This document shows positions 52,104 to 61,216 of a stretch of 64,000 bases of DNA, piece by piece. Both the position numbers and the translations under genes were made by a program. The notes below the pieces were generated by a model, which saw nothing but the letters and a program-made list of their open reading frames with translations, searched no databases and was not told the DNA's origin. Every line of letters starts with the position of its first letter. The stretch's first letter is position 1. The DNA is from Saccharibacillus nicotianae. GTDB taxonomy: Bacteria > Bacillota > Bacilli > Paenibacillales > Paenibacillaceae. The stretch is taken from the NCBI RefSeq assembly GCF_042681745.1, contig NZ_JBHUGF010000010.1:2108001-2172000 (forward strand), in the 5' to 3' direction.

Positions 52104-53840
52104 TTATTTGACTAAATGCTCTAGTTCCCGACATGCTTGTTCATAAGCAGGAACCAGCAATTGGACAAGCTCTTGAACTCCTCGCAAATCATCTTCTTTA
52201 GCTAGAGTCTCAATCTGATGCAATAATTGCGCCATATATTTAATTCCTATACTCAAGCTACCCGATTTGAGTTCGTGTGCGGCTTCAGACAATTCGGCTG
52301 CATCTTTACGAAGAACTAACTTATTTAATCGTTCTAGCTTAGTAGGAGTCTCACTTTTGTACATTTCGATTAGTGTTCGCAATACTTCTGGATCACCATC
52401 ATCATTCAATTCCAATATTTCTTGAATAACACTCATATCTAATGCTTTTTCATGGACGATATCTGGAAGCCATTTACGCATCATGACCGTTAGACTTTCA
52501 AGATTAACCGGCTTGGTCAAAATATCATTCATCCCTGCATCAAGACACTTCTGCCGATCTTCCTGACTTGTATTACCTGTTAGAGCAATAATGGGTACAG
52601 GTAAGCGCATCTCTGCTGTTTCTAATTCGCGAATTTTGTGAGTGGCTTGCAGACCGTCCATAATAGGCATACGGTTATCCATCAAAATTAAATGATACGT
52701 TTGTCCAAGATATCTGGAGATGGCTTCTTGCCCGTTGCTGACTGTATGAACTTGTTCCATTCCCATCTTTTTCAGTTGTAGTTGAATCACCTGACGATTG
52801 ATAGGATTATCTTCTACAATTAATATCGCTTTATCCGTCTGTTTATGATGCAAATGAGAAGGAAGTTGATTATAATCGATCTGCTGTTCATCGAGACTCG
52901 TATGGATTAACTCTTGAGTGTCCGAAGAAGCTTGAACTTTTTTGAGCGGAATATCGAACCAAAAAGTTGACCCTTTATTTTCTTCACTTTTCAAATCAAT
53001 CGTTCCTTCCATCAGCTCTACAAATGATTTACATATGGAGAGCCCCAGCCCCGTTCCTTCCACATCGTTTTTGCCAGGTTGATCAGCTTGTGCATAAGGC
53101 TGAAACATATTTTTTTGATTTTCTTCTGAGATGCCGATTCCTGTATCTGTAACTTCGATGTGAAGAACTTGTGAATTTGCACTATTATGTTTCAATTGTA
53201 TACTGACTTCGATCTTTCCTTGTTTGGTAAATTTATTAGCATTGCTGAGCAAATTAAGCAAAATTTGTCTGATTCTGCCGCCATCACCTACTAACTCATT
53301 CTCTACCCGGTAATCAATAAAAGCCGAAATCACATTTTCATTTTTTTGCGCTTTGGGTTCACTTAATCGAATAATATGATCCAATAATAATCGCAAATCG
53401 ATAGGCTCTTCTTGCAATCGCATTTTGCCGGCTTCCATTTTGGAAAGGTCCAACATATTGTTAATCATACTGAGCAACAATTCAGCCGACTCTTGAATTA
53501 ACATCACAGACTGCTGTTGCTCTGTCGATAATCCAGAACTCATCAGAATTTCGGACATACCGATCATTCCGTTCATCGGTGTACGTATTTCATGAGTCAT
53601 AATCGCCAAAAATCGAGCGCGTGCTTGATTGGCATGAATAGCTTCTTCTTTGGCAGCATTCAACTCAGCATTTGTTTTGGCTAACTGACGTTGTAGCGTT
53701 ACCATTTCATTATTCATTGCTGAAAATTCAGCTAATATTTGTTCTTCTTGATACTTGCCTTTGATCATCTTATGGGAAAGATCTTCTATAGTTTTACGCA
53801 AAATAGTAATTTCTTGTTCAGCATTCGTCATTGCGTTCAT
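52104..53840 (-). CDS. Soluble hybrid histidine kinase with REC and HPt domains
   Basis: A 578-residue cytoplasmic phosphorelay protein. Order: N-terminal coiled coil (about 1-75), HisKA with phospho-acceptor H83 (FLAIMTHEIRTPMNG), HATPase with N-box LLNLLSNANKF (about 194-204), G1 DTGIGI (232) and G2 GTGLGLSI (262), receiver with ILIVEDNPINR (339) and D388 (LILMDNRMPIMDG), and an HPt with H522 (AAHELKSGSLS). No PAS, GAF or membrane segment is seen, so sensing must come from a partner, most likely the cobalamin protein encoded 19 bp upstream. No response regulator with an output domain is nearby. An ATG three codons in is an alternative start. Confidence 0.93.
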   Translation of the reverse strand: MNAMTNAEQEITILRKTIEDLSHKMIKGKYQEEQILAEFSAMNNEMVTLQRQLAKTNAELNAAKEEAIHANQARARFLAIMTHEIRTPMNGMIGMSEILMSSGLSTEQQQSVMLIQESAELLLSMINNMLDLSKMEAGKMRLQEEPIDLRLLLDHIIRLSEPKAQKNENVISAFIDYRVENELVGDGGRIRQILLNLLSNANKFTKQGKIEVSIQLKHNSANSQVLHIEVTDTGIGISEENQKNMFQPYAQADQPGKNDVEGTGLGLSICKSFVELMEGTIDLKSEENKGSTFWFDIPLKKVQASSDTQELIHTSLDEQQIDYNQLPSHLHHKQTDKAILIVEDNPINRQVIQLQLKKMGMEQVHTVSNGQEAISRYLGQTYHLILMDNRMPIMDGLQATHKIRELETAEMRLPVPIIALTGNTSQEDRQKCLDAGMNDILTKPVNLESLTVMMRKWLPDIVHEKALDMSVIQEILELNDDGDPEVLRTLIEMYKSETPTKLERLNKLVLRKDAAELSEAAHELKSGSLSIGIKYMAQLLHQIETLAKEDDLRGVQELVQLLVPAYEQACRELEHLVK

Positions 53841-53859
53841 CTTCCCTTCTAAAGGCTAT

Positions 53860-54954
53860 TCAACCTTTTACCGAGGGCTGGCTGCCTGAATCATTCAGGG
53901 CTACTAAGCTTGTCGCTATTTCAACAGCTTCATTTGCATCAGGTGCAAAACCATCTGCCCCAACTCGCTTCCACAGTTCCCTGTCAATATTAAACGGCAA
54001 TCCGCCGACAATGATTTTGACATATCTGGTTGATTCTTCAGCGCGAATTTTTTCAATTAAGTCTTGCACTAAATGAACGTGAAAGGTCATTGTTGCAGAA
54101 ATAGCAATTACATCCGCCTGATGATGCACAATGGATTGTAAAAGACTGTGATCTGGAACATTCGCACCTAAATAATAGGTATTCCAGCCTTCCATTTCAA
54201 AAAAATCAGCCAACATTCGAATCCCGATCTCATGTTGTTCTTCTCCCACACAAGCCGCAACTAAGCGATATCGTTCCTCACCTGCACTTATCCAATATGG
54301 ATACAGACGTGAAATGATACTTTGTGTTGCTGCTGTACAAAAATGTTCTTGAGCAATATTGATATCACCAATTTGCCATAATCGACCGATCTCGTATTGT
54401 ACAGTCTGGAATATATGAATGTATATATCTTTGATAGGAGTATCGTTTTCAAGAAGATGTACGATAAGCGCGTAGGCCTCTTTGCGTTCTGTACGTAGCA
54501 AACAATCTAGATATTGTTTCGCTTCTTTTCCTAATAACGAGGTATCCACCATATACGATGTTTGCGATTCACTTGTTTGAACATGATGTATACCCATATC
54601 CAGATAATCAATTACATTGGATTTATGAGGATGATCAAAACTTTTTTGAAGCGCTTTTTTGATCGCATATAAATTTATCAATAAATCTTGTTCAGAGACT
54701 CGATATCCATGTAACAGTACTTTTAGCCATGAAATATAATTCATAAACAAACTTGGACTTTTCATCAGTACACTTTCAGCTAAATAGCTAATCGTATATA
54801 AAGAATCTTGCTTGGTTCTTATTCTGCCATTGGGTCCAAATCGTTGTATTAAATCCGGTTGCTGGCGATACTGCATCTGTGTTACTTTTTCTGCAAATCG
54901 ATCTGCTTGCGATATTAATTGCTGTCCTGCTGTTCCTTCTCGTTGTAGTGCCAT
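53860..54954 (-). CDS. Cobalamin-binding sensor protein, CarH/LitR-like core
   Basis: A 364-residue protein with an N-terminal helical region (about 1-140), a B12-binding cap of four helices (about 143-225) and a Rossmann B12-binding domain (about 228-352). The cap carries W193-x9-E203-H204, the W-x9-EH motif that covers the adenosyl group in light-sensing CarH. The lower ligand motif is E239-x-H241-x-x-G244. ISATMT (about 285) and GGLP (about 317) fit the nucleotide-loop side. There is no MerR DNA-binding domain; instead the gene is coupled to the histidine kinase. GGGAGG precedes ATG 54952-54954. Confidence 0.9.
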   Translation of the reverse strand: MALQREGTAGQQLISQADRFAEKVTQMQYRQQPDLIQRFGPNGRIRTKQDSLYTISYLAESVLMKSPSLFMNYISWLKVLLHGYRVSEQDLLINLYAIKKALQKSFDHPHKSNVIDYLDMGIHHVQTSESQTSYMVDTSLLGKEAKQYLDCLLRTERKEAYALIVHLLENDTPIKDIYIHIFQTVQYEIGRLWQIGDINIAQEHFCTAATQSIISRLYPYWISAGEERYRLVAACVGEEQHEIGIRMLADFFEMEGWNTYYLGANVPDHSLLQSIVHHQADVIAISATMTFHVHLVQDLIEKIRAEESTRYVKIIVGGLPFNIDRELWKRVGADGFAPDANEAVEIATSLVALNDSGSQPSVKG

Positions 54955-55031
54955 CGCGCTGACCTCCCTGTCATAAAGACCTTACGAGGATCAATTCGCT
55001 TGCACAGATCGTAAGATGTGTTTATAACTGC

Positions 55032-55056
55032 TGATTATTCAGCTTATGATTATATC
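55032..55056 (-). promoter_or_regulatory. Candidate promoter and operator of the B12 sensor-kinase unit
   Basis: A perfect -10 TATAAT (55051-55056) is present with a weak -35 (TTCAGC, 17-bp spacer). Just downstream, at the expected start site, is a perfect inverted repeat GCTGA-N4-TCAGC (55032-55045), a plausible operator. Confidence 0.45.
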
Positions 55057-55159
55057 CAGAATGTATACCTTGCTGAAATTTTCCCATAGATTGACGAATT
55101 AAGCAAGTTCTATAGGTTGCATTTCGCATACAAAACCCACTTTTCCTACATATATAAAT

Positions 55160-55198
55160 GTAAAAAAACAGAAAAAGCTGTTAAGAATCAACAGCTTT
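55160..55198 (-). terminator. Terminator of the peptide operon, overlapping the last codons
   Basis: Arms AAAGCTGTT (55174-55182) and AACAGCTTT (55190-55198) form a 9-bp stem; on the minus strand TTTTTCTGTTTTTTT follows. The stop codon of the preceding gene (55188-55190) lies in the loop and stem. Confidence 0.85.
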
Positions 55199-55655
55199 CG
55201 TTTTTTAAACGTATTTGTAGAGCGAACTGATTTGATAACGTTTGCGGATCGGTCACAATTTCCCACTGAATACCGATTTTTTCTTCTATACTCGATATCA
55301 TATCTGAATGTAATACTAATCCAGATAATTTGTTTCCGGTTTGGGTATAATCACGATGTTCTTGCAGTTGAAATCGGAAGTGTAAAAGTCGTTTGACACC
55401 GCCAATATGGATAAATTTGAATCTATACCCTTCTATGATCGCTTGTTCCCAGGGATCGTTCATATCGGTAGCTATCTGTAGACGGTCTACCATATCCATT
55501 TGTGGATCAGCGACTTTGGCTAATAACGCTGTCCATTCTTGGTTATGAATAGATGAAATGATAGTTGCTGCATCCAATCCACTGCTCATACAATTCTCAA
55601 TCCATAATCCTACTGGTAATGACAACTTCACTTTTTCCAAAAAGGACTCTGTCAT
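55188..55655 (-). CDS. Uncharacterised 155-residue protein
   Basis: I do not recognise this family. The protein is soluble with no signal peptide or membrane segment. The N-terminal half is helical (FLEKVKLSLPVGLWIENCMSSGLDAATIISSI span), and the C-terminal half alternates hydrophobic and charged residues in a beta-like way (FKFIHIGGVKRLLHFRFQLQEHRDYTQTG span). ATG 55653-55655 overlaps the S9 peptidase stop (ATGA), so it is translated with it, and its 3' end is built into the operon terminator. The coupling suggests a role in peptide metabolism or as a small accessory protein. Confidence 0.75.
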   Translation of the reverse strand: MTESFLEKVKLSLPVGLWIENCMSSGLDAATIISSIHNQEWTALLAKVADPQMDMVDRLQIATDMNDPWEQAIIEGYRFKFIHIGGVKRLLHFRFQLQEHRDYTQTGNKLSGLVLHSDMISSIEEKIGIQWEIVTDPQTLSNQFALQIRLKNESC

Positions 55656-57664
55656 AAATTAACCTCTGCTGGAATATCGATATAATGCTTGATCCAATCA
55701 TTCACATGGGTTAACAAGTCTACACGATAGCTAGGCTTACCGCTTTTGAGTACCATATGGTTAGAATCAGGATAGCGAACCATCTTCGTCACTTTGCCTT
55801 GACGTTTGAGTGCAGTATACAATTGTTCTCCTTGTTCAATAGGACAACGCATATCCTGCTCTCCATGAATAATTAGTAGAGGTGTCTCTATATGCTGAAC
55901 ATGAGCTAATGGCGATTGTGACCATAACTTTTCAAAATCTGCCCATGGATTACCACCAATGATCCCTTCTGTGTAGGAAATCCCAATATCGCTTATTCCA
56001 TAAAAGGAAATCCAATTGGAAATACAACGTTGTGTAACAGCTACACGAAAACGATGATCATGAGCGATAATCCAATTCACCATAAGCCCGCCATAGCTAC
56101 CACCGCATATACCTAATTGCTGTTCATCACATTCGGGATGATGTTGTAACACATCATCTACTGCTTCTAACAGATCACGATAATCGCCACCACCAAAATC
56201 TTGACGACATGCTTGAGCAAAATGCTGTCCATACCCGAAGCTACCACGCGGATTCACCATCATTACAGCATAGCCTTGTGATACTAATGTCTGCATTTCA
56301 TGGCTATACGCATCGGAATACATCGCATGTGGCCCACCATGAATCTGTAAAATCAATGGAATTTTAGAATCATTATCTGCTATATGCGTTGGCTTCATAA
56401 ACCATCCTTGAATATGGATACCTTCTTTATTGGTATACCAAAATAATTCGGGTACAGCTACGTTATAATCAGCTAACCATTGATGATTGTCTGTTAATGG
56501 CTTTACTTCCTCCCATTGGATATTAGATACTGGAAGAAATGGAAATTCAACAAATTCATATGGATGAGTTGCATCAGCAACCAAAGCCACCATTATATTT
56601 TGTTGTGGAGCATAGACAATCTGATGAATATCTTTTCCACCTGTTGTTATCGGCGTGCATATTCCTTCTTCAGTAAGACGATATAGATCTACACTTCCTT
56701 GATAAGTTCCTAATACATAAATAGATTGTCCATCTGCACTATAGATCGGCCCGGGGATAGCAGCCGCATTCTTCATATCATTCAGTATAAAATTACCGAA
56801 CTGGATCTGCGATTGTGGTGTTAATGAACGTATTTGTTTGGTTGATCTATCGATCCGGTATACCTGATTCTGAGTACCACTTCCATATTCTCGATCATTG
56901 GCAATACATGTCCATGACTTTCCATCCGGTGCATATGCTAATTGAGTAATCATCCGATCATGATTTGTATAGATTTCTGTATGTCCAGAAGACAGATCTA
57001 ATGTGTACAAATCTTGATAAAAAACGAGATCCATATCACTATATATAATAGAAGAGTTTTTTTGAGCAAGGTAACTAATTTCGGTTCCATCCGGTGACCA
57101 GACAGGAGCCGAAGCATCAAAATCACCCTCTGTGATCTGTTGGATATGACGAGTTGATAATTCAAGCAAAAACAGATGTTGATATGTTCCATTCCACAAT
57201 CCAGAACCTTCTGCTTTGGGTGTAGTTCGCTCTATAATTTGTCCACGATCAGGTACATGTGCTTCTACTTCATGTGTTCCGATCACACGACTTGTTATAG
57301 CGATAGACCGTCCATCTGGAGACCAGCGAAATAAGCCAATCCCACGTTCAAGCTTGCTATACTGATTGATTGAGCTATCGATCATGTCCATTATCCACAA
57401 TTGTGGCTTATTATCTGTTTTACGAATAAAGGCTAAATATCTTCCATTTGGAGACCAGCCAGGTGCTGTATCATAATCGCCATCGGTTATTCTTTTCTTT
57501 TGCGTGCGATCGGCGGATAGATAATAGATATGCGTTTTGTATTGATTGCGTTCACGATCAATGATTTTGTGTACATAAGCTACAGCCCCATCAGGATGAA
57601 TAGAAGGATCACTGACCCAGTTATATTTGTATAAATCTTCAGGTTGTATCGTCTTTTGACTCAT
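55652..57664 (-). CDS. S9 family prolyl oligopeptidase / acylaminoacyl peptidase
   Basis: A 670-residue serine peptidase with an N-terminal WD40-like propeller (about 1-400, repeated WSPDG-type motifs at 70, 115 and 189) and a C-terminal alpha/beta hydrolase. Catalytic triad: S523 (CGGSYGGLM), D604 (GEQDMRCP) and H636 (DSNHM). The type resembles acylaminoacyl peptidases, which release N-acyl or dipeptidyl residues from short peptides. It is cytoplasmic. AAGGAG is 9 nt before ATG 57662-57664. It follows the oppC gene by 68 bp, consistent with cleaving imported peptides. Confidence 0.93.
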   Translation of the reverse strand: MSQKTIQPEDLYKYNWVSDPSIHPDGAVAYVHKIIDRERNQYKTHIYYLSADRTQKKRITDGDYDTAPGWSPNGRYLAFIRKTDNKPQLWIMDMIDSSINQYSKLERGIGLFRWSPDGRSIAITSRVIGTHEVEAHVPDRGQIIERTTPKAEGSGLWNGTYQHLFLLELSTRHIQQITEGDFDASAPVWSPDGTEISYLAQKNSSIIYSDMDLVFYQDLYTLDLSSGHTEIYTNHDRMITQLAYAPDGKSWTCIANDREYGSGTQNQVYRIDRSTKQIRSLTPQSQIQFGNFILNDMKNAAAIPGPIYSADGQSIYVLGTYQGSVDLYRLTEEGICTPITTGGKDIHQIVYAPQQNIMVALVADATHPYEFVEFPFLPVSNIQWEEVKPLTDNHQWLADYNVAVPELFWYTNKEGIHIQGWFMKPTHIADNDSKIPLILQIHGGPHAMYSDAYSHEMQTLVSQGYAVMMVNPRGSFGYGQHFAQACRQDFGGGDYRDLLEAVDDVLQHHPECDEQQLGICGGSYGGLMVNWIIAHDHRFRVAVTQRCISNWISFYGISDIGISYTEGIIGGNPWADFEKLWSQSPLAHVQHIETPLLIIHGEQDMRCPIEQGEQLYTALKRQGKVTKMVRYPDSNHMVLKSGKPSYRVDLLTHVNDWIKHYIDIPAEVNL

Positions 57665-57732
57665 CAGAATAGGCTCCTTTACAGATGTAATAAGGATTGA
57701 TATTAGAGTTTTTTTATCGCTTTTGTTATAGA

Positions 57733-58596
57733 TTAAGATTGATCATTTGTAATGCGAGGATCTAATTTATCCCGTAACCAATCTCCTAGAAAAATAACGC
57801 CCAGTACTGTAAATGTAATCGCTAATCCTGGAAAAGTAGCCACCCACCAACTGGTCGCAATATATTGTCTGCCATCACTAAGCATTCCACCCCAAGATAC
57901 ATCAGGAGGTTTGATGCCCAGTCCAAGAAAGCTAAGCGACGCTTCCATTAGAATCGTTGTCGCTACATTCATACTGGAAATAACGATCAATGATGACATC
58001 ACATTCGGTAAAATATGACGGAATAGTAAGCGACCCTGCCCTGCTCCTGCTGATTGCGCAGCTTTGACAAAATCGCGTTCTTTAAGACTTAACACTTCAC
58101 TGCGAATCACTCTCGCATACGACACCCAGTTAGTTAACCCGATTACAATAATCAAAGTCAGCAGTCCAGGCTGAGTGACAGCAAGTACAACCAACGCTAA
58201 TAATATTGAAGGAATCGCTAGAAATGAATCTGCAACACGCATAATAATCGCATTGATCCATTTGCCATAATAACCGGATAATAATCCCAATACCGCTCCA
58301 ATCATACCGGATACCAGTACTGCGCCTACACCGACAATTAAAGATACACGAGCTCCGTATACAATTCGGCTCCAAATATCACGACCTAGATTATCTGTAC
58401 CTAACCAGTAGCTAGATTCTCCTCCATCTAACCATACCGGAGGCTTGAGTCGTTTGAGCGGTGCAACTGAAGCAGGATCATGAGTTGCCAGCCATGGTGC
58501 CAGCAACGCACATAACACTACCGCCAAAATAATAAGTAATCCCAACGTACCGGTTTTACTTTTCAACAATTGACGGATCATTCCTTGATCAGGCAT
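57733..58596 (-). CDS. Peptide ABC transporter permease, OppC/DppC type
   Basis: A 287-residue inner membrane permease with about six membrane segments. N-terminal region PGLL-type start LLKSKTGTLGLLIILAVVL, GTDNLGRDIWSRIVYGARVSL (about 66-86) typical of OppC/DppC, and the EAA loop KERDFVKAAQSAGAGQGRLLFRHILPN (span about 168-194). AAAGGA is 9 nt before ATG 58594-58596. It is 32 bp after the OppB-type gene. The matching ATPases are not encoded nearby. Confidence 0.93.
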   Translation of the reverse strand: MPDQGMIRQLLKSKTGTLGLLIILAVVLCALLAPWLATHDPASVAPLKRLKPPVWLDGGESSYWLGTDNLGRDIWSRIVYGARVSLIVGVGAVLVSGMIGAVLGLLSGYYGKWINAIIMRVADSFLAIPSILLALVVLAVTQPGLLTLIIVIGLTNWVSYARVIRSEVLSLKERDFVKAAQSAGAGQGRLLFRHILPNVMSSLIVISSMNVATTILMEASLSFLGLGIKPPDVSWGGMLSDGRQYIATSWWVATFPGLAITFTVLGVIFLGDWLRDKLDPRITNDQS

Positions 58597-58628
58597 ATCT
58601 TATCATCCTTTCTACCATTCATTCCTGA

Positions 58629-59546
58629 TCAACGGTATGTAATACGAGGATCAAGCAGACGATACGTAATATCAGTTAATAGATTTCCTATAATAACAAT
58701 TAGTGCAATTACAAATACTGCCGCTTGTACAATAGCCATATCATGTGTATTAACAGCAGTAACTAGAAGTTGCCCCAATCCTGGCCATGCAAACACAGTC
58801 TCTGTAATCAATGTTCCGCCGATTAGACTGGTAAATTGTAGACCTACAATAGTCACTACAGGAATTAAGCCATTGCGAAAAGCATGCTTCATCACAATAA
58901 TAAACGGGCCTAATCCTTTACTTTTGGCTGTGACTATATAATCTTGATGCAAAATTTCCAGCATACTGGAACGAACCAATCGCGTCATCTGTGCTCCAAT
59001 ACCGATACCCAGTGTAAAAGCAGGCAATACTAAATGTTCGATTCCACCTCTACCCGATACAGGTAAAGCACCTAATATGACTGAAAATAATAAAATCAAC
59101 ATAATACCCATCCAAAAGTTCGGCATCGCTTTGCCTATAACCGAAATACCAGATATCAATAAGTCAGTAAAGGTATTGCGCTTTACTGCTGACAAAATAC
59201 CTAACGGAATTGCCATTACAATCGCAAAGATCATCGCTGCGACTGCTAATTCAAAACTAGCTGGCAAGCGCTCTAATACAAGTGGTAATGCCGATTCTCC
59301 ATAACGAAACGAAGTCCCAAAATCGCCTTGAATCGCACTGCCCAAAAATGTAATGTACTGCTTATATAATGGTTGATCTAAGCCCAATGCTTCTGTAAGT
59401 ACAGCACAATCTTCTGCTGTCGCTGTCTCGGGTAACATCAAAGCTACAGGATCACCAGTTACACGTACCAAAATAAAAACGATTAACGATACAAGTAGCA
59501 ATACCGGAATAATTTGAAGTAGTGATTTCACAATATAACTTTTCAA
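58629..59546 (-). CDS. Peptide ABC transporter permease, OppB/DppB type
   Basis: A 305-residue permease with six predicted membrane segments. It has the family VFILVRVTGDPVALM near 25, GDFGTSFRYGESALPLV near 80, the EAA loop DYIVTAKSKGLGPFIIVMKHAFRNGL (span about 200-225) and TETVFAWPGLGQLL near 257. The start is TTG 59544-59546, 6 nt after GGAGGTG; the longer open frame upstream covers the intergenic region and is unsupported. It follows oppA with a hairpin between. Confidence 0.92.
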   Translation of the reverse strand: MKSYIVKSLLQIIPVLLLVSLIVFILVRVTGDPVALMLPETATAEDCAVLTEALGLDQPLYKQYITFLGSAIQGDFGTSFRYGESALPLVLERLPASFELAVAAMIFAIVMAIPLGILSAVKRNTFTDLLISGISVIGKAMPNFWMGIMLILLFSVILGALPVSGRGGIEHLVLPAFTLGIGIGAQMTRLVRSSMLEILHQDYIVTAKSKGLGPFIIVMKHAFRNGLIPVVTIVGLQFTSLIGGTLITETVFAWPGLGQLLVTAVNTHDMAIVQAAVFVIALIVIIGNLLTDITYRLLDPRITYR

Positions 59547-59600
59547 GCTAATCACCTCCGTACCTAGCATATAGTGCTTACATTTCAATAATGACGATAA

Positions 59601-59635
59601 CAAAAAGCAGGGAAGATCCAGTGCCATCCCTGCTT
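59601..59635 (-). terminator. Hairpin between oppA and oppB
   Basis: Arms AAGCAGGGA (59605-59613) and TCCCTGCTT (59627-59635) form a perfect 9-bp stem followed on the minus strand by TTTTTG. It probably limits readthrough so the binding protein is made in excess over the permeases. Confidence 0.8.
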
Positions 59636-59642
59636 CATTTTG

Positions 59643-61178
59643 TTATCCATTCACAGGTGTAATATCATCTGCATAGAACATTTCATCACTTCTTGGCGTA
59701 AATTTCACACGACTATCTGCTCCATAAATGCCTTCCATTTGGAACAAGTACACTGCCGGGCGTTCTTCTGCCAGAATCTGCTGTACTTCTTGGTATTGTT
59801 TTTCACGTGCTGTTGGGTCCATATTTACAAGTGCATCTTGCAACAGCTTTTCCACTTTAGGGTTGTTATAGTCTGTTTCGCCTGCTGCTTCTGTTTTGAG
59901 ATAACGATTGTAGTTATTAGAAGCATCGAATAACGAATTACCAATTCCAATCATAAAGATTTCTTTAAATGACTTGGAGCTATAACGTTCACTAAAAGCA
60001 CTAGGTTCAAGCACTTCTAGATTGGCTTTGAATCCTGCTTCATTAAGCATCGCTGCTACTACTTCCGCATATTCTTTGTATTGAGAAGATACCGTCATAT
60101 TCAGCTCTGCTCCGGTATGCCCTGATTCTTGTAATAATTGTTTGGCTTTGGCTGGATCATATAAGGTCTGTTTGTATAATGAAGGATCAGCTCCAAAATT
60201 ACCCGGTGTTACAGAGGTACGTGTCACAATTCCTGCTCCGCCTGCAATACTATCTACAATTCCTTGCTTATCAATAGCCAAGTCAATCGCTTCACGTACT
60301 TTAGGATCAGCAGTTACTGTCCCTTCGGTTTCACGCAAAATCAATTGCAATACACGTTGGATAGGAGCTTTGACAATTTGTTTGCCTTCTTCACTTTGAA
60401 TACGTTCGACATCTGTTGAAGGAATACCTGAAGCAATATCAATACCACCTGCTAACAATTCTGATACACGTGTTGAAGCTTCTGGAATCGAACGGAACAC
60501 AACCGTATCCCATTTCGGTGCATCTCCAAAGTATTTATCATTTTTAACCAGTTCTACACGATCATCTTTGATCCATTTGCTAAATTTGTAAGGCCCCGTA
60601 CCGACTGGATTTTTAAGAAACGCATCGATTCCTTTGTCTTTGATATACTTTGATGGAAGGATTCCTGCACCCATTTTGGATAAACGATTTAATAACAATG
60701 GATCAGGGCCATCGGTAATCATATCTACTGTATAATCATCAATCACTTTAACTTGTTGGATAGATTTGAAGTACGAATTTTGTTTGAGGGCACTGTCTTT
60801 GGCGACACGATCAATCGTATATTTCACGTCTGCCGCTGTAAAAGGATCCCCATTGTGGAATGTTACACCTTCACGTAGCTTGAATCTCCATGTTGTATCA
60901 TTGATCTGCTCCCATGAAGTCGCCAGTACAGGTACTTTCTTTTGTTCATTATCATTTTTGACTAAATAATCGAGCATATTTACCAGTACTGCTTCACTAG
61001 ACGTATTGTTATTATTATGCGGATCAAAACTTTCAATATCAGTTGCATTGCCGATAGTTAATGTTTTGCTGTTGGTAGCGGAATCAGTAGATGTTCCTTT
61101 GCTACTACCACAACCTGCTACGACCACTGCTACTATAAGTAGTAATACTGTACTTGTTATCCAGGACTTTGTTTTCAT
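59643..61178 (-). CDS. Peptide ABC transporter substrate-binding lipoprotein
   Basis: A 511-residue SBP of family 5 (OppA/DppA). The signal peptide (KTKSW then a hydrophobic core) ends in the lipobox VVAGC, with the lipidated Cys at residue 23. The mature part has LTIGNATDIESFDPHNNNN, WRFKLREGVTFHNGDPFTAADVKYTI (span about 113-138) and GTGPYKFSKWIKDD near 190. GGAG selects ATG 61176-61178. It likely captures di- or oligopeptides or acyl-peptides. It lies 38 bp after the M20 gene. Confidence 0.94.
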   Translation of the reverse strand: MKTKSWITSTVLLLIVAVVVAGCGSSKGTSTDSATNSKTLTIGNATDIESFDPHNNNNTSSEAVLVNMLDYLVKNDNEQKKVPVLATSWEQINDTTWRFKLREGVTFHNGDPFTAADVKYTIDRVAKDSALKQNSYFKSIQQVKVIDDYTVDMITDGPDPLLLNRLSKMGAGILPSKYIKDKGIDAFLKNPVGTGPYKFSKWIKDDRVELVKNDKYFGDAPKWDTVVFRSIPEASTRVSELLAGGIDIASGIPSTDVERIQSEEGKQIVKAPIQRVLQLILRETEGTVTADPKVREAIDLAIDKQGIVDSIAGGAGIVTRTSVTPGNFGADPSLYKQTLYDPAKAKQLLQESGHTGAELNMTVSSQYKEYAEVVAAMLNEAGFKANLEVLEPSAFSERYSSKSFKEIFMIGIGNSLFDASNNYNRYLKTEAAGETDYNNPKVEKLLQDALVNMDPTAREKQYQEVQQILAEERPAVYLFQMEGIYGADSRVKFTPRSDEMFYADDITPVNG

Positions 61179-61216
61179 ATTGTTCACTCCTACCCCTTTT
61201 GAGATCATATTTATCT

